Notes: generated by a model not told the origin, from the letters alone. 64,000 nucleotides of DNA from Fusarium oxysporum f. sp. lycopersici 4287 (GCF_000149955.1 NW_017264846.1:40022-104021); one strand, 5' to 3'; shown: positions 10,539 through 21,243, counted from the first letter of the stretch. Numbers and translations are program-made.

Positions 10539-12103
10539 GTGTCTGCATACGAGCGGGGGTCAGGTGTCGACGGAATGCAAGCAGAAACAGCAGGAAAATG
10601 ATTGGATACTGGTTGAGAGCCCGCGCTTGGGGCGTCCTTTTCGTATGTAATTTGGGAGAAATAGATGTCGAAGAGCTGTATCTTACGTGTGGTATGATAT
10701 ATGAGGCGAACGATTACAATGCGTGATTTCCGCTGGACAACACAGCAAGAGGCTGGCGTAGATAAAAGCATCCTGGCAGGTGGAGGTTTATTTGATTTGG
10801 TTATGATGGGGGAGGAGGGATTTGTGTTACATGTTGAAGGTGTCATTGGTGATTCAATGTTGACTTTTGTTTATGACGAATATGGCCGTGGGTTCATGGG
10901 TCATCGAAGATATGGTGACACTGCTGCCAGTGCGGGGAGTCACATGTGAGAAAAACCAATGATTCCGAGCATATCGCTCTTCCTATGCCTCAGAGGACCT
11001 AAATTGTACCATCATAGTTTTCAAAATCATGATACGACAAGGAAATTGTCTCAAAAGTAACATGTGAAATCACCACACCGCAGGCGGCTCAAATTATGAA
11101 TACGTCATTGCAGTCAGTATTGTCCAATAGTAATTGAAGTTTCCTAACATATACTCCAGCCAGACATGTGAGATGCCACAAGAAGTTAGAAAGGGTGACG
11201 TTGACGTACCATCATCAAAGCCTCAATTCTCGTACTGACAGCGGGGTCGGTCGAATTAAAATGCCTCAAACGAGAGGTACTTTACTGCCTACCTAATTTC
11301 TATTTATGATAGGAGTACTAGCAATTCCCGTAGTTACAAAGAGGAACCAAGCACACGCTACACCAATAATCAGTCTGTCCCCTTCTTCCATTGCCGTCAC
11401 TCTCCCCAAGGGGCCCTCTTTTTGGCTTTTTGACCTCACTTGGCCTTGTCGAAGGCCCTGACATGCAAAGTAGTCCAACCTCATGTGCCGGCAGACAAGG
11501 GGCTCTTTTTGCTATATTTTAGGGTCGGATTCGCCCCCCCCGCGATGCCTCTTCCTTGACTGACTTTCTTGATATATGTTGAATCAGGCGTTGTAAATGC
11601 ACTCTCGCCTCTTCCTATGAATCATATACCCCTTCCCGTTTGGCTGGGGCCTGTGTAGTTAAGCAATATAGCTATTGAAAAGGGCCACATCAAGAAGAAG
11701 GTCCAACAAAGTGCCTGCCGAGGGCCGCGGCGGAGGGGATGATCATAGGCATAATATGACCTCAACTGGCCACCTCGATCAACATGGTTCATTTCGTCGT
11801 TATAAGCGGCAGCAACTGTCGGAGATTTTATTACCTTCACAGCTTCGTCACCAAAAAAAAGCGCTGTATCGGCTTGGCCTCTGACTTCTTAGAAGACGGC
11901 CTCTTCCTCTTTCGATCAACTCGCTCGTCGCCCGTGAACACAGTAGAGTCAAGCGAGAGTTGCATAGAATAGAATCAGGCGAGAAGTATGTGGAATCAGA
12001 TTCACAACCCCAAAGTATGGTCCACGTTTCATATCCAGTCGCATGAACCTAGTGGTAATATGTGACAGTTCCCCTACTTGTAGTAAATTTTCAGGTGGCC
12101 TGA
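10539..12103. other. Intergenic, no gene seen
   Basis: It would include the promoter of the CBM21 gene on the left and the 3' flank of the CDK gene on the right. Short ORFs here have no motifs. A C-run near 11537 and short Ser/Arg ORFs near 11680-11880 are not convincing genes. Confidence 0.45.
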
Positions 12104-13201
12104 CTACGCAAGAAAGCCTTCAAAGTAAGGGTGGTTGCAGGCCTGTTTAGCCGAAATGCGTCTAGCCGGATTGTAGATCAGCGTCATATCGAGAAGTTCG
12201 AGGCTTGCTTTGTTGAGGTTATCGCAGAGGGCCTGATCGTAGTTACGTTGCCACTTAGGAAACGAGGACTTGAAATCGCGGTACGAGGTAACTCCAGGCC
12301 AAACGTCTTCCGTAGGAGTGCCCAATGTGCTAGGGCATCAAAGTCAGACTTCTCACTCACAGCATATGCGAGGATTATAAACTTACCGGAAGATTTTAAA
12401 GATCTCATCAATCTCAGAGTCACCAGGAAACAGCGGCTTTCGAACGCACATCTCTGCAAAGATACAGCCGACAGACCACATATCAACACCCGTCGAGTAT
12501 TGTTTTCCGTCCAGTAGAAGTTCAGGTGCTCGGTACCAGAGCGTCACGACATCATGAGTGTATGGGCGCAGAGGCACACCAAACGCTCGTGCCAGCCCAA
12601 AATCGGCTAACTTGAGATTTCCCTTCCTTGTCGATGAGGAGATTAGCGGGCTTCAGATCTCGGTGCAAGATACGGTAGGAGTGACAGTATTTAACGCCAG
12701 CACAAAGTTGGTACATGAATTTTCTAACCACCATGTCATCCATGCCTAGTTGCATGAGGTATGCCAATGATCCCTCCGGAAGCACCTTGCCTCGTCCACC
12801 GTCACTGGCCGGTAAGGTCTCCATGTACCTTTTCAGGTCGATATCAAGGAATTCGAAAACGAGGTAAAGATTGTGGTATTCAGCGTGAACGATGTTCAGA
12901 AGACGCAAGATGTTAGGGTGCTGCAGTTCCTTGAGGAGAGAAATCTCCCGGATGGAAGTGCTCGGTACGCCCTCGCACTCGGCTTCAAGATGTATTTTTT
13001 TCAATGCGACAATTCGTCCCTCATTTGCAAGGTCACGAGCCATGAAAATAGCACCGCAAGCACCTGGTAGGTTTAGTTAGTCCGGCAATTAAATAGGAAT
13101 ATATTAGAAAATACGATGGCTGCATAAATGGTGGCCAAGGCCCCAGCGCTAGGGTCAGATGTACCTTGGCCAATCTTCTCTAACTTCTGGTAATTATCCA
13201 T
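12104..13201 (-). pseudogene. CDK1/Cdc2-like kinase paralogue with one frameshift
   Basis: Exons are 13201-13165, 13063-12387 and 12329-12104. Introns are 13064-13164 (CTAAC branch) and 12330-12386 (GTAAGT donor). Apart from one extra T in the run at 12618-12620, the exons would give a 312-residue protein colinear with fungal Cdc2/NimX. Kinase features seen: VALKKI lysine, a PSTSIRE helix (family norm PSTAIRE), [11 protein letters not shown], an activation loop with [14 protein letters not shown], and the C-terminal RRISAKQAC..HPYF. Striking changes are in the glycine loop: GQGACG has Ala14 and Cys15 where CDK1 has Thr14 and Tyr15, the two inhibitory phosphorylation sites. The extra base lies between [15 protein letters not shown] and the DFG segment. 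As read, the protein would end about 20 residues later without DFG. It is either a recent pseudogene or a base-call error. It is divergent enough not to be the main cell-cycle CDK1. Confidence 0.8.
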
Positions 13202-13623
13202 ACTGTGGGCTTGTGGGCGAGAGTGTTGAGATCTGGGGGAATAATTGTATGAATGGGATTGCGAATTGTATCGCTGTATGAAAGGATTGGCTTTTGGAGG
13301 CTACTGAAAATGATTTTACCGCACGTCATTATTCCGCATCAGGTTGTAAGGTAGGATTTGGTTAGCCAAGGGAAGGCCCTAGAGAGGAAATGGAGACGGG
13401 GAGGATAAATGATAGGGAAAAATGAAGGAGAGAATAGAGAATAGAGATGAGAGGTTTCTGCTGGTCAATAAACGGTCGCTGCCATGTGCGGGGCCGGTGA
13501 TGGCTGCGGGCCATGACCTCGGGGTGGCAGCTGCTACTGCCTAGAACAGGCAACGCTTTCAATTGTGTATAAAGAGCTGCACGACTCAGTGCATCCTGTC
13601 ATTAAGATTTTGTTCCTCAGATA
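13202..13623. other. Promoter-side flank of the CDK paralogue
   Basis: About 400 bases between the kinase start codon and the MITE. No ORF is worth calling. It should hold the kinase promoter. Confidence 0.4.
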
Positions 13624-14065
13624 ACGTATATGATAAGCGAGTGAGCCAGACAAGCGAGTGAGCCACTACATTTCTCACCTTAAAAGCCCTTTTTTAAACT
13701 TTTCTTAAAAGGTCAATTTAACTTTAAAATAGCTAAAAAAAAAATAATATAATATATTTAACTACTATATCTTTATATATTACTTTTATACAAATTATAA
13801 CTATTTTCTTTATAAAGTTATCTAGTAAAGTCTATTTACACTGTGAAATACACTGTATTTTAAGGTTTTATATAGAAAATAAAATAGATAAAAATCTGTT
13901 AAAAATATCAATTCATATAATTAACTATACTAAGTATAAAAATATTCTTTTAAGATTTTTAGCTATTTTATTTATGAGTTAGAACTCTATAGGGTAGGCT
14001 GTTTTTTATACTATACAGTATAGTGGCTCACTCGCTTGTCTGGCCCACTCGCTTATCATACACGT
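13624..14065. mobile_element. Fot-family MITE, AT-rich core
   Basis: The 442-bp element starts ACGTATATGATAAGCGAG. It ends with the inverted copy finishing CTTATCATACACGT, and TA lies on both sides (13622-13623, 14066-14067). The inverted repeats are about 45 bp with three mismatches. Each contains two direct copies of AAGCGAGTGAGCCA separated by a few bases. The same architecture, with GCGAGCGTCGCA, ends the transposase-bearing Fot element at 42362, so this is probably a non-autonomous relative. The core is very AT-rich with no ORF. Confidence 0.85.
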
Positions 14066-14454
14066 TAATCCTCATTAATTTCCTGATGCCATCTCAGATC
14101 CCTGTAGAGCCAATTGTCTGACACTAAGCGAGTGAAGTTGGTACGGAATACAGACCGGGTCTCTATAACAATTTTTGTTAAATGGCAGCTAAGGAGGTCG
14201 TCGAAATCGTTGTCGTTAGTTATCTGAGTCGATCCGCGATGCTATCTGTCGTGATGTGCTCGATTGTAAGGTTAAAAATTCGATCCGTTAATATCGGGTC
14301 CAGACCATTATGTAACGGTAGGGAACTCAAAGTCCCGGCAACATGGTACCTCTGTGTTCTCGTGCCGGTGGTGTGATGCACCCAGTGCGGCGGTCAATTC
14401 AAGTTCAAGCCAATTTTCATGAGAAAGTGAATTACGGCGCTTCTAGCCCGTAAC
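14066..14454. repeat. Intergenic with a hAT-MITE end fragment
   Basis: At 14383-14411 the sequence CAGTGCGGCGGTCAATTC followed by AAGTTCAAG matches the end of the small hAT-like MITE at 51084-51246 (20 identical bases, 14390-14409). Only this one end is present. The Copia LTR begins 44 bases later. An AAGCGAGTGAAGTTGG fragment of the Fot repeat lies near 14127. There is no gene. Confidence 0.5.
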
Positions 14455-14606
14455 TGTTGAACAGGTGCTGGGGTCTCACGTGCAAGCAGGGATACTTTAA
14501 GATTACAGCCGAAATGGTAAAACCTCTAAGGGGTAGATTTCAACAGAACACAACATGAATACACACCAATTCACATCAATGAACCGAATACACGTAATGT
14601 CTAACA
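14455..14606 (+). repeat. Copia 5' LTR
   Basis: A 152-bp LTR, TGTTGAACAG to TGTCTAACA. It is nearly identical to 19849-19998, apart from a two-base length difference and two or three substitutions near the end. It would carry the promoter of the element. Confidence 0.88.
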
Positions 14607-14678
14607 ATTAAGAGTCTCAATTGCATCTCAGCGACCCGCGCACCCAAATGCATACGACCTTCGGTTCATTCTATCACC

Positions 14679-15920
14679 ATGTCGGCCAAACACGCCGAGA
14701 GGATCATTAGCTACGCGTCTCCGGAGGATTGGGACTCCTGGTCCAACGAATTCAAGAAACTGGCGCACGCCTACGACCTGTGGCAGTATATTGATCCGAC
14801 CGATCGCATCCGATGGCCTCAGCGACCAGAACTTCCAGAAATCCGAGACTACCCCAGACAAGCAGATCCGGACGATCCCGATAGTGGCACAATGACGCCC
14901 GGCTCAGATTACGTACCGCCCCGGCGAATCGGAGAGTTGACGTCTGAAGGAAGAGCGGAATACGAGCATGATATCAGGATCTACTCTCTGAAAGAAACGG
15001 CGTATAGAGAGACGAAGAAACAGGAGCAGAAGCTGGTCGAGTTTGTCCTCAAGACGGTCTCGGCCACGTATCAGAAAACATCCTGCGTCACGGGAGACCG
15101 ATTAGACAAGTGGTATCAGGAGCTACGAAGATCTGGAGTGGTATACAACGAACGCCTTCGACCCGAAGCGCGCGACAAGTACCACAAAGCCGTACATACA
15201 GCCCCGAAGATCAACAAACTCAACGAGTGGGTCACGGAGTGGGAGACGACGATGGCCGAAGCGATCAGCAAGAAAGTCCCTGATGCCCTCGACGCGCAAT
15301 GCTGGGCGGAAGACCTGAACCGAGCAATGTACCATGTTCTCCCCAGCTGGGCATCTACTTTCCGACAACACCGACGTCCTCAAATCCTCAATAATTCCCT
15401 CAACTATCGAGAGGTCGCTGCCGACATTCGATACGAAGCCAAAATGGCCAACGCTAGCGGAAGGCCGTCAGGAATCAAGAGAGGCGCATTCGCAGCCACA
15501 TACGGCGCTGCATCCAGGAACGACAGACCTGCAATCACAGACCGCGATAATGACACTATTGAAGTCCAAGGAGACGCCTCAGATTGGGCGACGGACGAAA
15601 CATCCTATGCACATCGAGATACGCGAGGCCAAGGCCGTGGGCGTAGAGCACGAGGCGGCGGAAGAGGAGTATCAACAAAACGAAAACGAGCAGAGACGAC
15701 CGTCAATCCGAACCCGGATGGCCCTACTTGTCGAGGATGTTTAGGTTTCCATGACTGGAAAGGCTGCTGGTACTTATTCCCAGCCCAGAAAGCCGAAGGA
15801 TGGGAGCCCAACCAAGCGATACAACGATTAATAAATGACCGTCTCAAGAACGATACTGGTTTGGTGGAGGAAGTCAAACGATTGTCCAAAAGTAGAGACA
15901 GAACCACTCAGGACGAGTGA
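14679..15920 (+). CDS. Copia gag polyprotein
   Basis: A 413-residue Gag. The central part is the alpha-helical capsid-like region typical of fungal Copia elements (W-rich, with EDW.SW..EF near the start). The C-terminal part has an Arg/Gly-rich stretch (about residues 310-335) and a zinc knuckle of pattern CX2CX3HX4C (CRGCLGFHDWKGC, about 348-360). Inferred role: it forms the cytoplasmic virus-like particle that packages the element RNA. It ends with TGA at 15918-15920. The pol frame continues in phase after four codons, so Gag and Pol could be linked by stop-codon readthrough. ATG 14679 is the first in frame and lies 72 bases after the LTR. Confidence 0.85.
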   Translation: MSAKHAERIISYASPEDWDSWSNEFKKLAHAYDLWQYIDPTDRIRWPQRPELPEIRDYPRQADPDDPDSGTMTPGSDYVPPRRIGELTSEGRAEYEHDIRIYSLKETAYRETKKQEQKLVEFVLKTVSATYQKTSCVTGDRLDKWYQELRRSGVVYNERLRPEARDKYHKAVHTAPKINKLNEWVTEWETTMAEAISKKVPDALDAQCWAEDLNRAMYHVLPSWASTFRQHRRPQILNNSLNYREVAADIRYEAKMANASGRPSGIKRGAFAATYGAASRNDRPAITDRDNDTIEVQGDASDWATDETSYAHRDTRGQGRGRRARGGGRGVSTKRKRAETTVNPNPDGPTCRGCLGFHDWKGCWYLFPAQKAEGWEPNQAIQRLINDRLKNDTGLVEEVKRLSKSRDRTTQDE

Positions 15921-15932
15921 CTTGGGCGGGGT

Positions 15933-18900
15933 ATGGCACACGTCAAGGCAACCTACCTAGTGACGCATAACTTTATCGCAGCCTTCAACTGTGCCCCCTA
16001 CCCTCTCAGACATTCTGCCATCCTTGACTCTGGATCGACAATCCATATCTTCAATGAAGTGTGCAGGTTCCTCAACTACCGACCGGCACCGTCTGGAGAC
16101 TTCGTCTACGCAGGGGAGTCACCAGTGGCCATTCACGGGTACGGGAACGTGGATATTCGCGTTCAAGGACCTCAAGGACCCTCTCTTCTCAGATTGCGAG
16201 ATGTAGCTCATTGCGTAAACTTTGCATGCAATATTGTGTCATACCGCCAGTTGCGGAAAAGGGGCTACTACTGGGATACCAAAGGGAATAACAACCAAAT
16301 CCGCAGGAAAGATGATTCAATCCTCTGCACATTGACGGATCATTTCGACCAGTACGTACTGGAGTATATCGACAAATCAACAACGGCAGCGGCATTCCTA
16401 GCCAAACGGAAACAGTATGATTCGTGGACTAAACGCCCTCCTCGCAGTGGAGACGAAACCTTTTGGCACCTTCGACTTGGACACCCAGGGCCTGAAGCAC
16501 TCAAGCACCTCGTGGGCCAATGTCGGGGGGTGAAGATCAGAGGGATCTCCACGGCTGAGTGTGATGCTTGTGGAATGGCGAAGGTGAAGCGCCAAGTCCG
16601 TCGACAAAGACGAGTTCCACCCGAGAAGGCTGGGATCCGACTCGCTATTGATTTCCACGACATGAGTGGGGATCCAGGCTACACTTCAGCTATGCTGGTC
16701 ACCGACCGTTACTCTGGCTATATCTGGGACTATTATCTTCCCGATCGAACTGCACCAACGCTTATCGGTGCACTTGAGCATCTACTCAGAACACTAGAGC
16801 GACAACTCCAGTGTAGGCCCGAAGTCATCGAGTGTGATAACGAGATCCCGGATAGTCACCAGGTAAGTGACTTCCTCAGTATCAAAAACGGGATGCGCCT
16901 AGAGCCCTCCGCGCCATATGCCCAAAGTCAAAATGGCGGCGCAGAGCGCTCGGGGGGTGTGATCAAGGAGAAAGCTCGTGCAATGAGAGCTGGAGCAAAG
17001 CTGCCTTCGTTCCTTTGGGTTGAGATCTGGCGCGCTGCCGTATACCTATACAATAGGACACCCAAGTATATCTACAATTGGAAGACGCCATATGAGCGTT
17101 TCTACACTTACTTTGCCTTTAGGGACGGCGTGGTTGTCACGGAGCGTAAGCCCGATCAAACACACCTACGCGTGTATGGCTGTAAAGCCTTTGCGATGAC
17201 GACCGATGCTTTGAAAAAGAAGAATCGGCGACAACGACTCAATCCCCGAGGGTGGATAGGATACCTGGTCGGGTATAACTCGACAAACATCTACAGGGTC
17301 TGGAATCCGTTGACCAACAAGGTCATCTCCACTAGAGACGTGATCTTCAACGAGAAGGAGACGTTCTCTGGGGATGTCCAACACCTCAAGGATGATTTAA
17401 AAGAACTAAACGAGGAAGAACTTATTCAGCATCTCACTGATGCAGAGGTCCCACAGGGATCTAGCATCAATCTGGATGCTTCTACCCAAGAAGAAGACGA
17501 GGAATTAAGCGCCTTGCCTGAAGGACTAGCGTTTGAGCGGGAGGCTGCAAGTTATCCACATAGAGGGTTTGAACGTGATCTCACGATTACGCAGGGTGAG
17601 ACTGGCAGGACACTAGTCGTAGGAGATCGCAATCGAGAAGAGCCTGACGGGACTGATCACCCCTACACGACCGCTCGATTCACTCCCTACCTGACCCCGG
17701 AGACTTGCCCTCTACGGCCTGCTGCCCTTCTGGTCGCTACTATCAGAGAACCTCCCGTGAGGAAGGAGGGGGAAAACCCCCCTCAGTTACGAGCTGCCAA
17801 GATGGTGCATGTCCCACCTAGCGCTGGCACTTCCCCGGGACGAGACGGCGCAAATGGAGCCCCTCGAGTCATTTCAACTCCGAGCAGTTACTGGGAGGCC
17901 GCATTTAATGCCGGTCGACTCGCATCTGTGAAAGGGACCTGGAATGGCAAGGTGGTGAGTAAGCGGAAGCTCGAGAAGCAGGCGAGCTCGGCCAGCTGCC
18001 ACCCTGATAGCGGAGAACCTCAGTTTACGGGAAGTCGAGGGGAATCTACTAAGCTGATGGATTCTCCCAATCGCAAAACACAATCTGCAAAGCTGACAGA
18101 TTTAGGTGACGGCCAACGCCGAATACACCGGCGAGACATGCCAATATTGCCAAAAAGGCATAAAGACCTCAAGAACCATCCACTAGGTGACCTATTCCGC
18201 GAGGCAGAAAAGACTCATCTTGAAAGCCATAAAGAAATGCGCTCCTGGCGTGAGGTTCAGAGAGAAGAAGCCGCAGGCAAGGAACTCCTGGACTGCATGT
18301 GGGTTTATGTATACAAGTTCGACAAGCACGGATGGTTCACCAAGTGCAAGGCCCGGCTCGTTGTACGAGGCGATCAACAGGCCAAGTCGACACACGAGGA
18401 TACCTATGCATCCACACTTGCCGGCAGATCTTTCCGAACACTCATGGCTATAGCTGCTCGCTTTGATTTAGAACTTCTCCAGTATGATGTCGTCAACGCC
18501 TTTGTCAATGCTGAACTGAAACAGGACGTCTATATGCGGATGCCCGGAGGCTACCGGAAGCCTGGCCTGATCCTCAAACTTCAGAAAGCACTATACGGCT
18601 TGCGCCAGTCACCATTACTTTGGCAAAAGGAACTAACCACCACCCTTACGAACATTGGGTTCAAGTCTGTACCTCACGAGCCATGCTGTCTCTCGAAAGG
18701 AGGAATATTGATATTCTTCTATGTGGACGACCTCATTGTTGCCTACGAGAAGACCAATCAAAGATCGGTCGAATGGACGATAGGCAAGCTTCGAGAAAAG
18801 TACCAACTCTCTGGAGGAGATATGCTACAGTGGTTTCTTGGAATTGAGATTATTCGCGACCGAAACCAACGTCTGATTTGGCTGTCGCAATCGTCATTCG

Positions 18901-19760
18901 TGGATAAGATCACTAGTCATTTTAGGATTCAAGGGGGAAAGCCTTCCCTCACTCCAATGACCACGAAAGAACTTCTTCCGAACGAAGAGCGCGCATCAAC
19001 AGCGTCAATACAGCAGTATCAACGCAAGACCGGATCAGTGCTCTACCTGGCAGTAATCACTCGACCCGATATTGCCTTTGCTGTTTCTCGACTTTGTCGA
19101 TTCAACATGAACCCGAGCGATGATCACCATGAGGCCTTGGACCACCTATTCCGGTATCTGCAAAACACCAGGGCACTTGCACTACAACTCGGCGGAACAG
19201 ACACTTTTGATGTGTACAGTGACGCTTCCTTTGCCGACAACACAATCGATCGGAAGAGCTCGCAAGCCTACGTGATGAAGCTATTTGGAGGGACTATTGG
19301 ATGGCGCGCCAACAAGCAGGACACCGTGACTACCTCTACAACAGAGGCGGAGTTGCTGGCACTTGCGCAGGCTGCGAAGGAGTCCATGTTCATCTCCAGA
19401 TTAATCACCGAGCTCGGCGTGACCCTTGACAACAGAAGCATCATCATTCAGTGCGATAACGCGCAGACCATTCGGCTTATTAATTCCGACGTGGCGCTCC
19501 TGCAGACCAAACTTCGACACGTCGACATCCATAACCACTGGCTACGCCAGGAAGCACTCGCTAACCGGATCTCGGTCCGGCATAGTCCCACCACCGAGAT
19601 GATTGCGGACGGCCTCACGAAGGCATTACCCGCTCAGCAGTTCCAGAAGTTCGTCATGCAGGTTGGCCTAGTGGATATTAACGATAAGATTCAAGAGAGA
19701 AGGTTCAAGGAGCTCACTGCGGAGGACTTTGTCAGAGCAGAGGAACAGCTTGATGGATGA
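15933..19760 (+). CDS. Copia pol polyprotein (protease, integrase, RT, RNase H)
   Basis: A 1275-residue intact frame. In order: an aspartic protease with LDSGSTIHIF (about residues 30-40); a GAG-pre-integrase segment with HLRLGHPG and CDACGMAK (HHCC-type zinc site); the integrase catalytic core with Asp in AIDFHDMSGD, Asp in VIECDNE and Glu in GGAERSGG; a proline/acidic linker (about 510-760); reverse transcriptase starting near WREVQ and containing YVDDLIVAYE; and RNase H with VYSDASFADN and a terminal RHVDI..H.LR..(V)RH...ADGLTK block. All catalytic positions look conserved and there is no internal stop, so the element could still be competent. It is in the same reading frame as gag, separated by one TGA. 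Confidence 0.92.
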   Translation: MAHVKATYLVTHNFIAAFNCAPYPLRHSAILDSGSTIHIFNEVCRFLNYRPAPSGDFVYAGESPVAIHGYGNVDIRVQGPQGPSLLRLRDVAHCVNFACNIVSYRQLRKRGYYWDTKGNNNQIRRKDDSILCTLTDHFDQYVLEYIDKSTTAAAFLAKRKQYDSWTKRPPRSGDETFWHLRLGHPGPEALKHLVGQCRGVKIRGISTAECDACGMAKVKRQVRRQRRVPPEKAGIRLAIDFHDMSGDPGYTSAMLVTDRYSGYIWDYYLPDRTAPTLIGALEHLLRTLERQLQCRPEVIECDNEIPDSHQVSDFLSIKNGMRLEPSAPYAQSQNGGAERSGGVIKEKARAMRAGAKLPSFLWVEIWRAAVYLYNRTPKYIYNWKTPYERFYTYFAFRDGVVVTERKPDQTHLRVYGCKAFAMTTDALKKKNRRQRLNPRGWIGYLVGYNSTNIYRVWNPLTNKVISTRDVIFNEKETFSGDVQHLKDDLKELNEEELIQHLTDAEVPQGSSINLDASTQEEDEELSALPEGLAFEREAASYPHRGFERDLTITQGETGRTLVVGDRNREEPDGTDHPYTTARFTPYLTPETCPLRPAALLVATIREPPVRKEGENPPQLRAAKMVHVPPSAGTSPGRDGANGAPRVISTPSSYWEAAFNAGRLASVKGTWNGKVVSKRKLEKQASSASCHPDSGEPQFTGSRGESTKLMDSPNRKTQSAKLTDLGDGQRRIHRRDMPILPKRHKDLKNHPLGDLFREAEKTHLESHKEMRSWREVQREEAAGKELLDCMWVYVYKFDKHGWFTKCKARLVVRGDQQAKSTHEDTYASTLAGRSFRTLMAIAARFDLELLQYDVVNAFVNAELKQDVYMRMPGGYRKPGLILKLQKALYGLRQSPLLWQKELTTTLTNIGFKSVPHEPCCLSKGGILIFFYVDDLIVAYEKTNQRSVEWTIGKLREKYQLSGGDMLQWFLGIEIIRDRNQRLIWLSQSSFVDKITSHFRIQGGKPSLTPMTTKELLPNEERASTASIQQYQRKTGSVLYLAVITRPDIAFAVSRLCRFNMNPSDDHHEALDHLFRYLQNTRALALQLGGTDTFDVYSDASFADNTIDRKSSQAYVMKLFGGTIGWRANKQDTVTTSTTEAELLALAQAAKESMFISRLITELGVTLDNRSIIIQCDNAQTIRLINSDVALLQTKLRHVDIHNHWLRQEALANRISVRHSPTTEMIADGLTKALPAQQFQKFVMQVGLVDINDKIQERRFKELTAEDFVRAEEQLDG

Positions 19761-19848
19761 GCCGAATAAGGGATCGGAAGGATGGCCAACCTGACAATAG
19801 GAATACGGACTGCACAGACTGAGCCACGATGGCCAGTCTGGGGGGGTG

Positions 19849-19998
19849 TGTTGAACAGGTGCTGGGGTCTCACGTGCAAGCAGGGATACTTTAAGATTAC
19901 AGCCGAAATGGTAAAACCTCCAAGGGGTAGATTTCAACAGAACACAACATGAATACACCAATTCACATCAATGAACCGAATACACGTAATGTTTGACA
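19849..19998 (+). repeat. Copia 3' LTR
   Basis: A 150-bp copy of the 5' LTR, preceded by a run of seven G (polypurine tract). It ends TGTTTGACA where the left LTR ends TGTCTAACA. Confidence 0.88.
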
Positions 19999-21240
19999 GA
20001 TATTTGCTCAAATTTGTGGCGTGCTCTCGGTAATCAGTGGGCCAGATTTCGTCCTGGGGCCACGGGGTCGCCATGATGCCTGAGTCGCACTGGGCAATGC
20101 GACCGACACTGGGCTATCCAATTCACCTTTCGGAGCGGTGTTGCGGCGCTGTAAATAGCTGTTGTTTTCAAAAATTTCGTTCTCGCTGTTGTTGAAGTTT
20201 TTCCTTAAGTGATAAATCACTACATTACACTGTGTTACGACCCCAGCGGTTACGTCACGTGTACCCCACAAACGCTCCACCGTAACCAACCAACCAGGCA
20301 AGGACCGACAAGTATAGGAACGACGGCGCTCCAGGACCGACAGCGACCTCGTGTCGCGTCGCTCATATACAACCATCACTAGTATATAGAACACATTCAT
20401 TAGCACTTTCATAGGACTTAGCTCACCAGCTATCAATAAAGCATCTTTACATCAATAAGCCTAAACCGCATTACTTGATCATTAAGAAACGTGACATTTC
20501 GCATCGCTCAGCATCACGCCCTACGTTATCTGCCAACATAAACCTAGTACGGACTAGTTTACCTGTTCGGGAACCCAACCGTCACACACTGCTGATATCT
20601 CTAAACAGTCTAATGCCTCCTTTTATTGTAACTGACTGGCTTTAATAGCCTTCTTAAGCTTCTTAACTTTAGTTGCTCTAATTGAAGCCCTTAATAAGTG
20701 TAGCAGTTTGACTTTTTTTCTCTTTAGATATATTTATATTATATAATATATAACAGTTTTTAGTTTGAAATAGGAAAATTAATCTATATTCAGTTTGTAT
20801 TTGCAGATTGCATAAGGTGTTATACTGAGCAGTACTTAAAGTTATATCTCTTAATAGTTAATAGTGTGTATTAAGCTTATTAAGGTAAAGAAGTTATATT
20901 AATAGTTAATAAGATAAGTTCTATTTAGTGCTAAATGAATGTGTTTATATACTAAATGTAATTATATAGAGGTAATGTTATATAAAGTTATTATTAATCC
21001 TAATGTCACAGCGTAAGACCAGACCAGGTTACCCTAGACCGATAGGCCAAGTGGATCTCAGTCACGTGGCGATACGTTATCGCAGAAGATCTTGACCGAC
21101 CGCCAGATAGCTCCCGAACGTAGCTCCTCGAGCTACGTCTTGTCAATAGAGCCTGACCTGCCGGCAGTGCCTATCCGTAGCAATAGAACCTATCCGCCTA
21201 AAGCGTTCCCTGTTCACCTGTATTCCCGAGCCTGACCCGT
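19999..21240. other. Repeat-like, gene-free stretch
   Basis: No coding gene was recognised. Two segments have LTR-like TG...CA ends: 20233-20496 (TGTTACGACC to AACGTGACA) and 21004-21244 (TGTCACAGCG to CCGTGACA, with a 6-bp terminal inversion). Neither has a matching 5-bp target duplication, so solo-LTR status is only possible. 20640-21000 is AT-rich. Confidence 0.35.
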
Positions 21241-21243
21241 GAC

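Larger units (their letters stand above)
14455..19998 (+). mobile_element. Full-length Ty1/Copia LTR retrotransposon
   Basis: Two LTRs, 14455-14606 and 19849-19998, both run TGTTGAACAGG...ACA and differ at only a few positions, so insertion was fairly recent. A G-rich polypurine tract (about 19831-19848) precedes the right LTR. The order gag, protease, integrase, reverse transcriptase, RNase H is typical of Copia. The flanking 5-mers (GTAAC on the left, GATAT on the right) do not match, so there is no clear target duplication. Either one flank has changed or the copy is a recombinant. Confidence 0.9.

Noticed and set aside
12131..12517. 128-codon plus ORF over the CDK gene
   Set aside because: Antisense shadow of the kinase exons.
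14450..20003. Target-site duplication for the Copia element
   Set aside because: GTAAC and GATAT do not match; not claimed.
20008..20436. 142-codon minus ORF
   Set aside because: No motif and no plausible family; lies in gene-free repeat-like DNA.
20233..20496. LTR-like segment TGTTACGACC...GTGACA
   Set aside because: TG...CA ends only; no matching target duplication and no second copy in the window.
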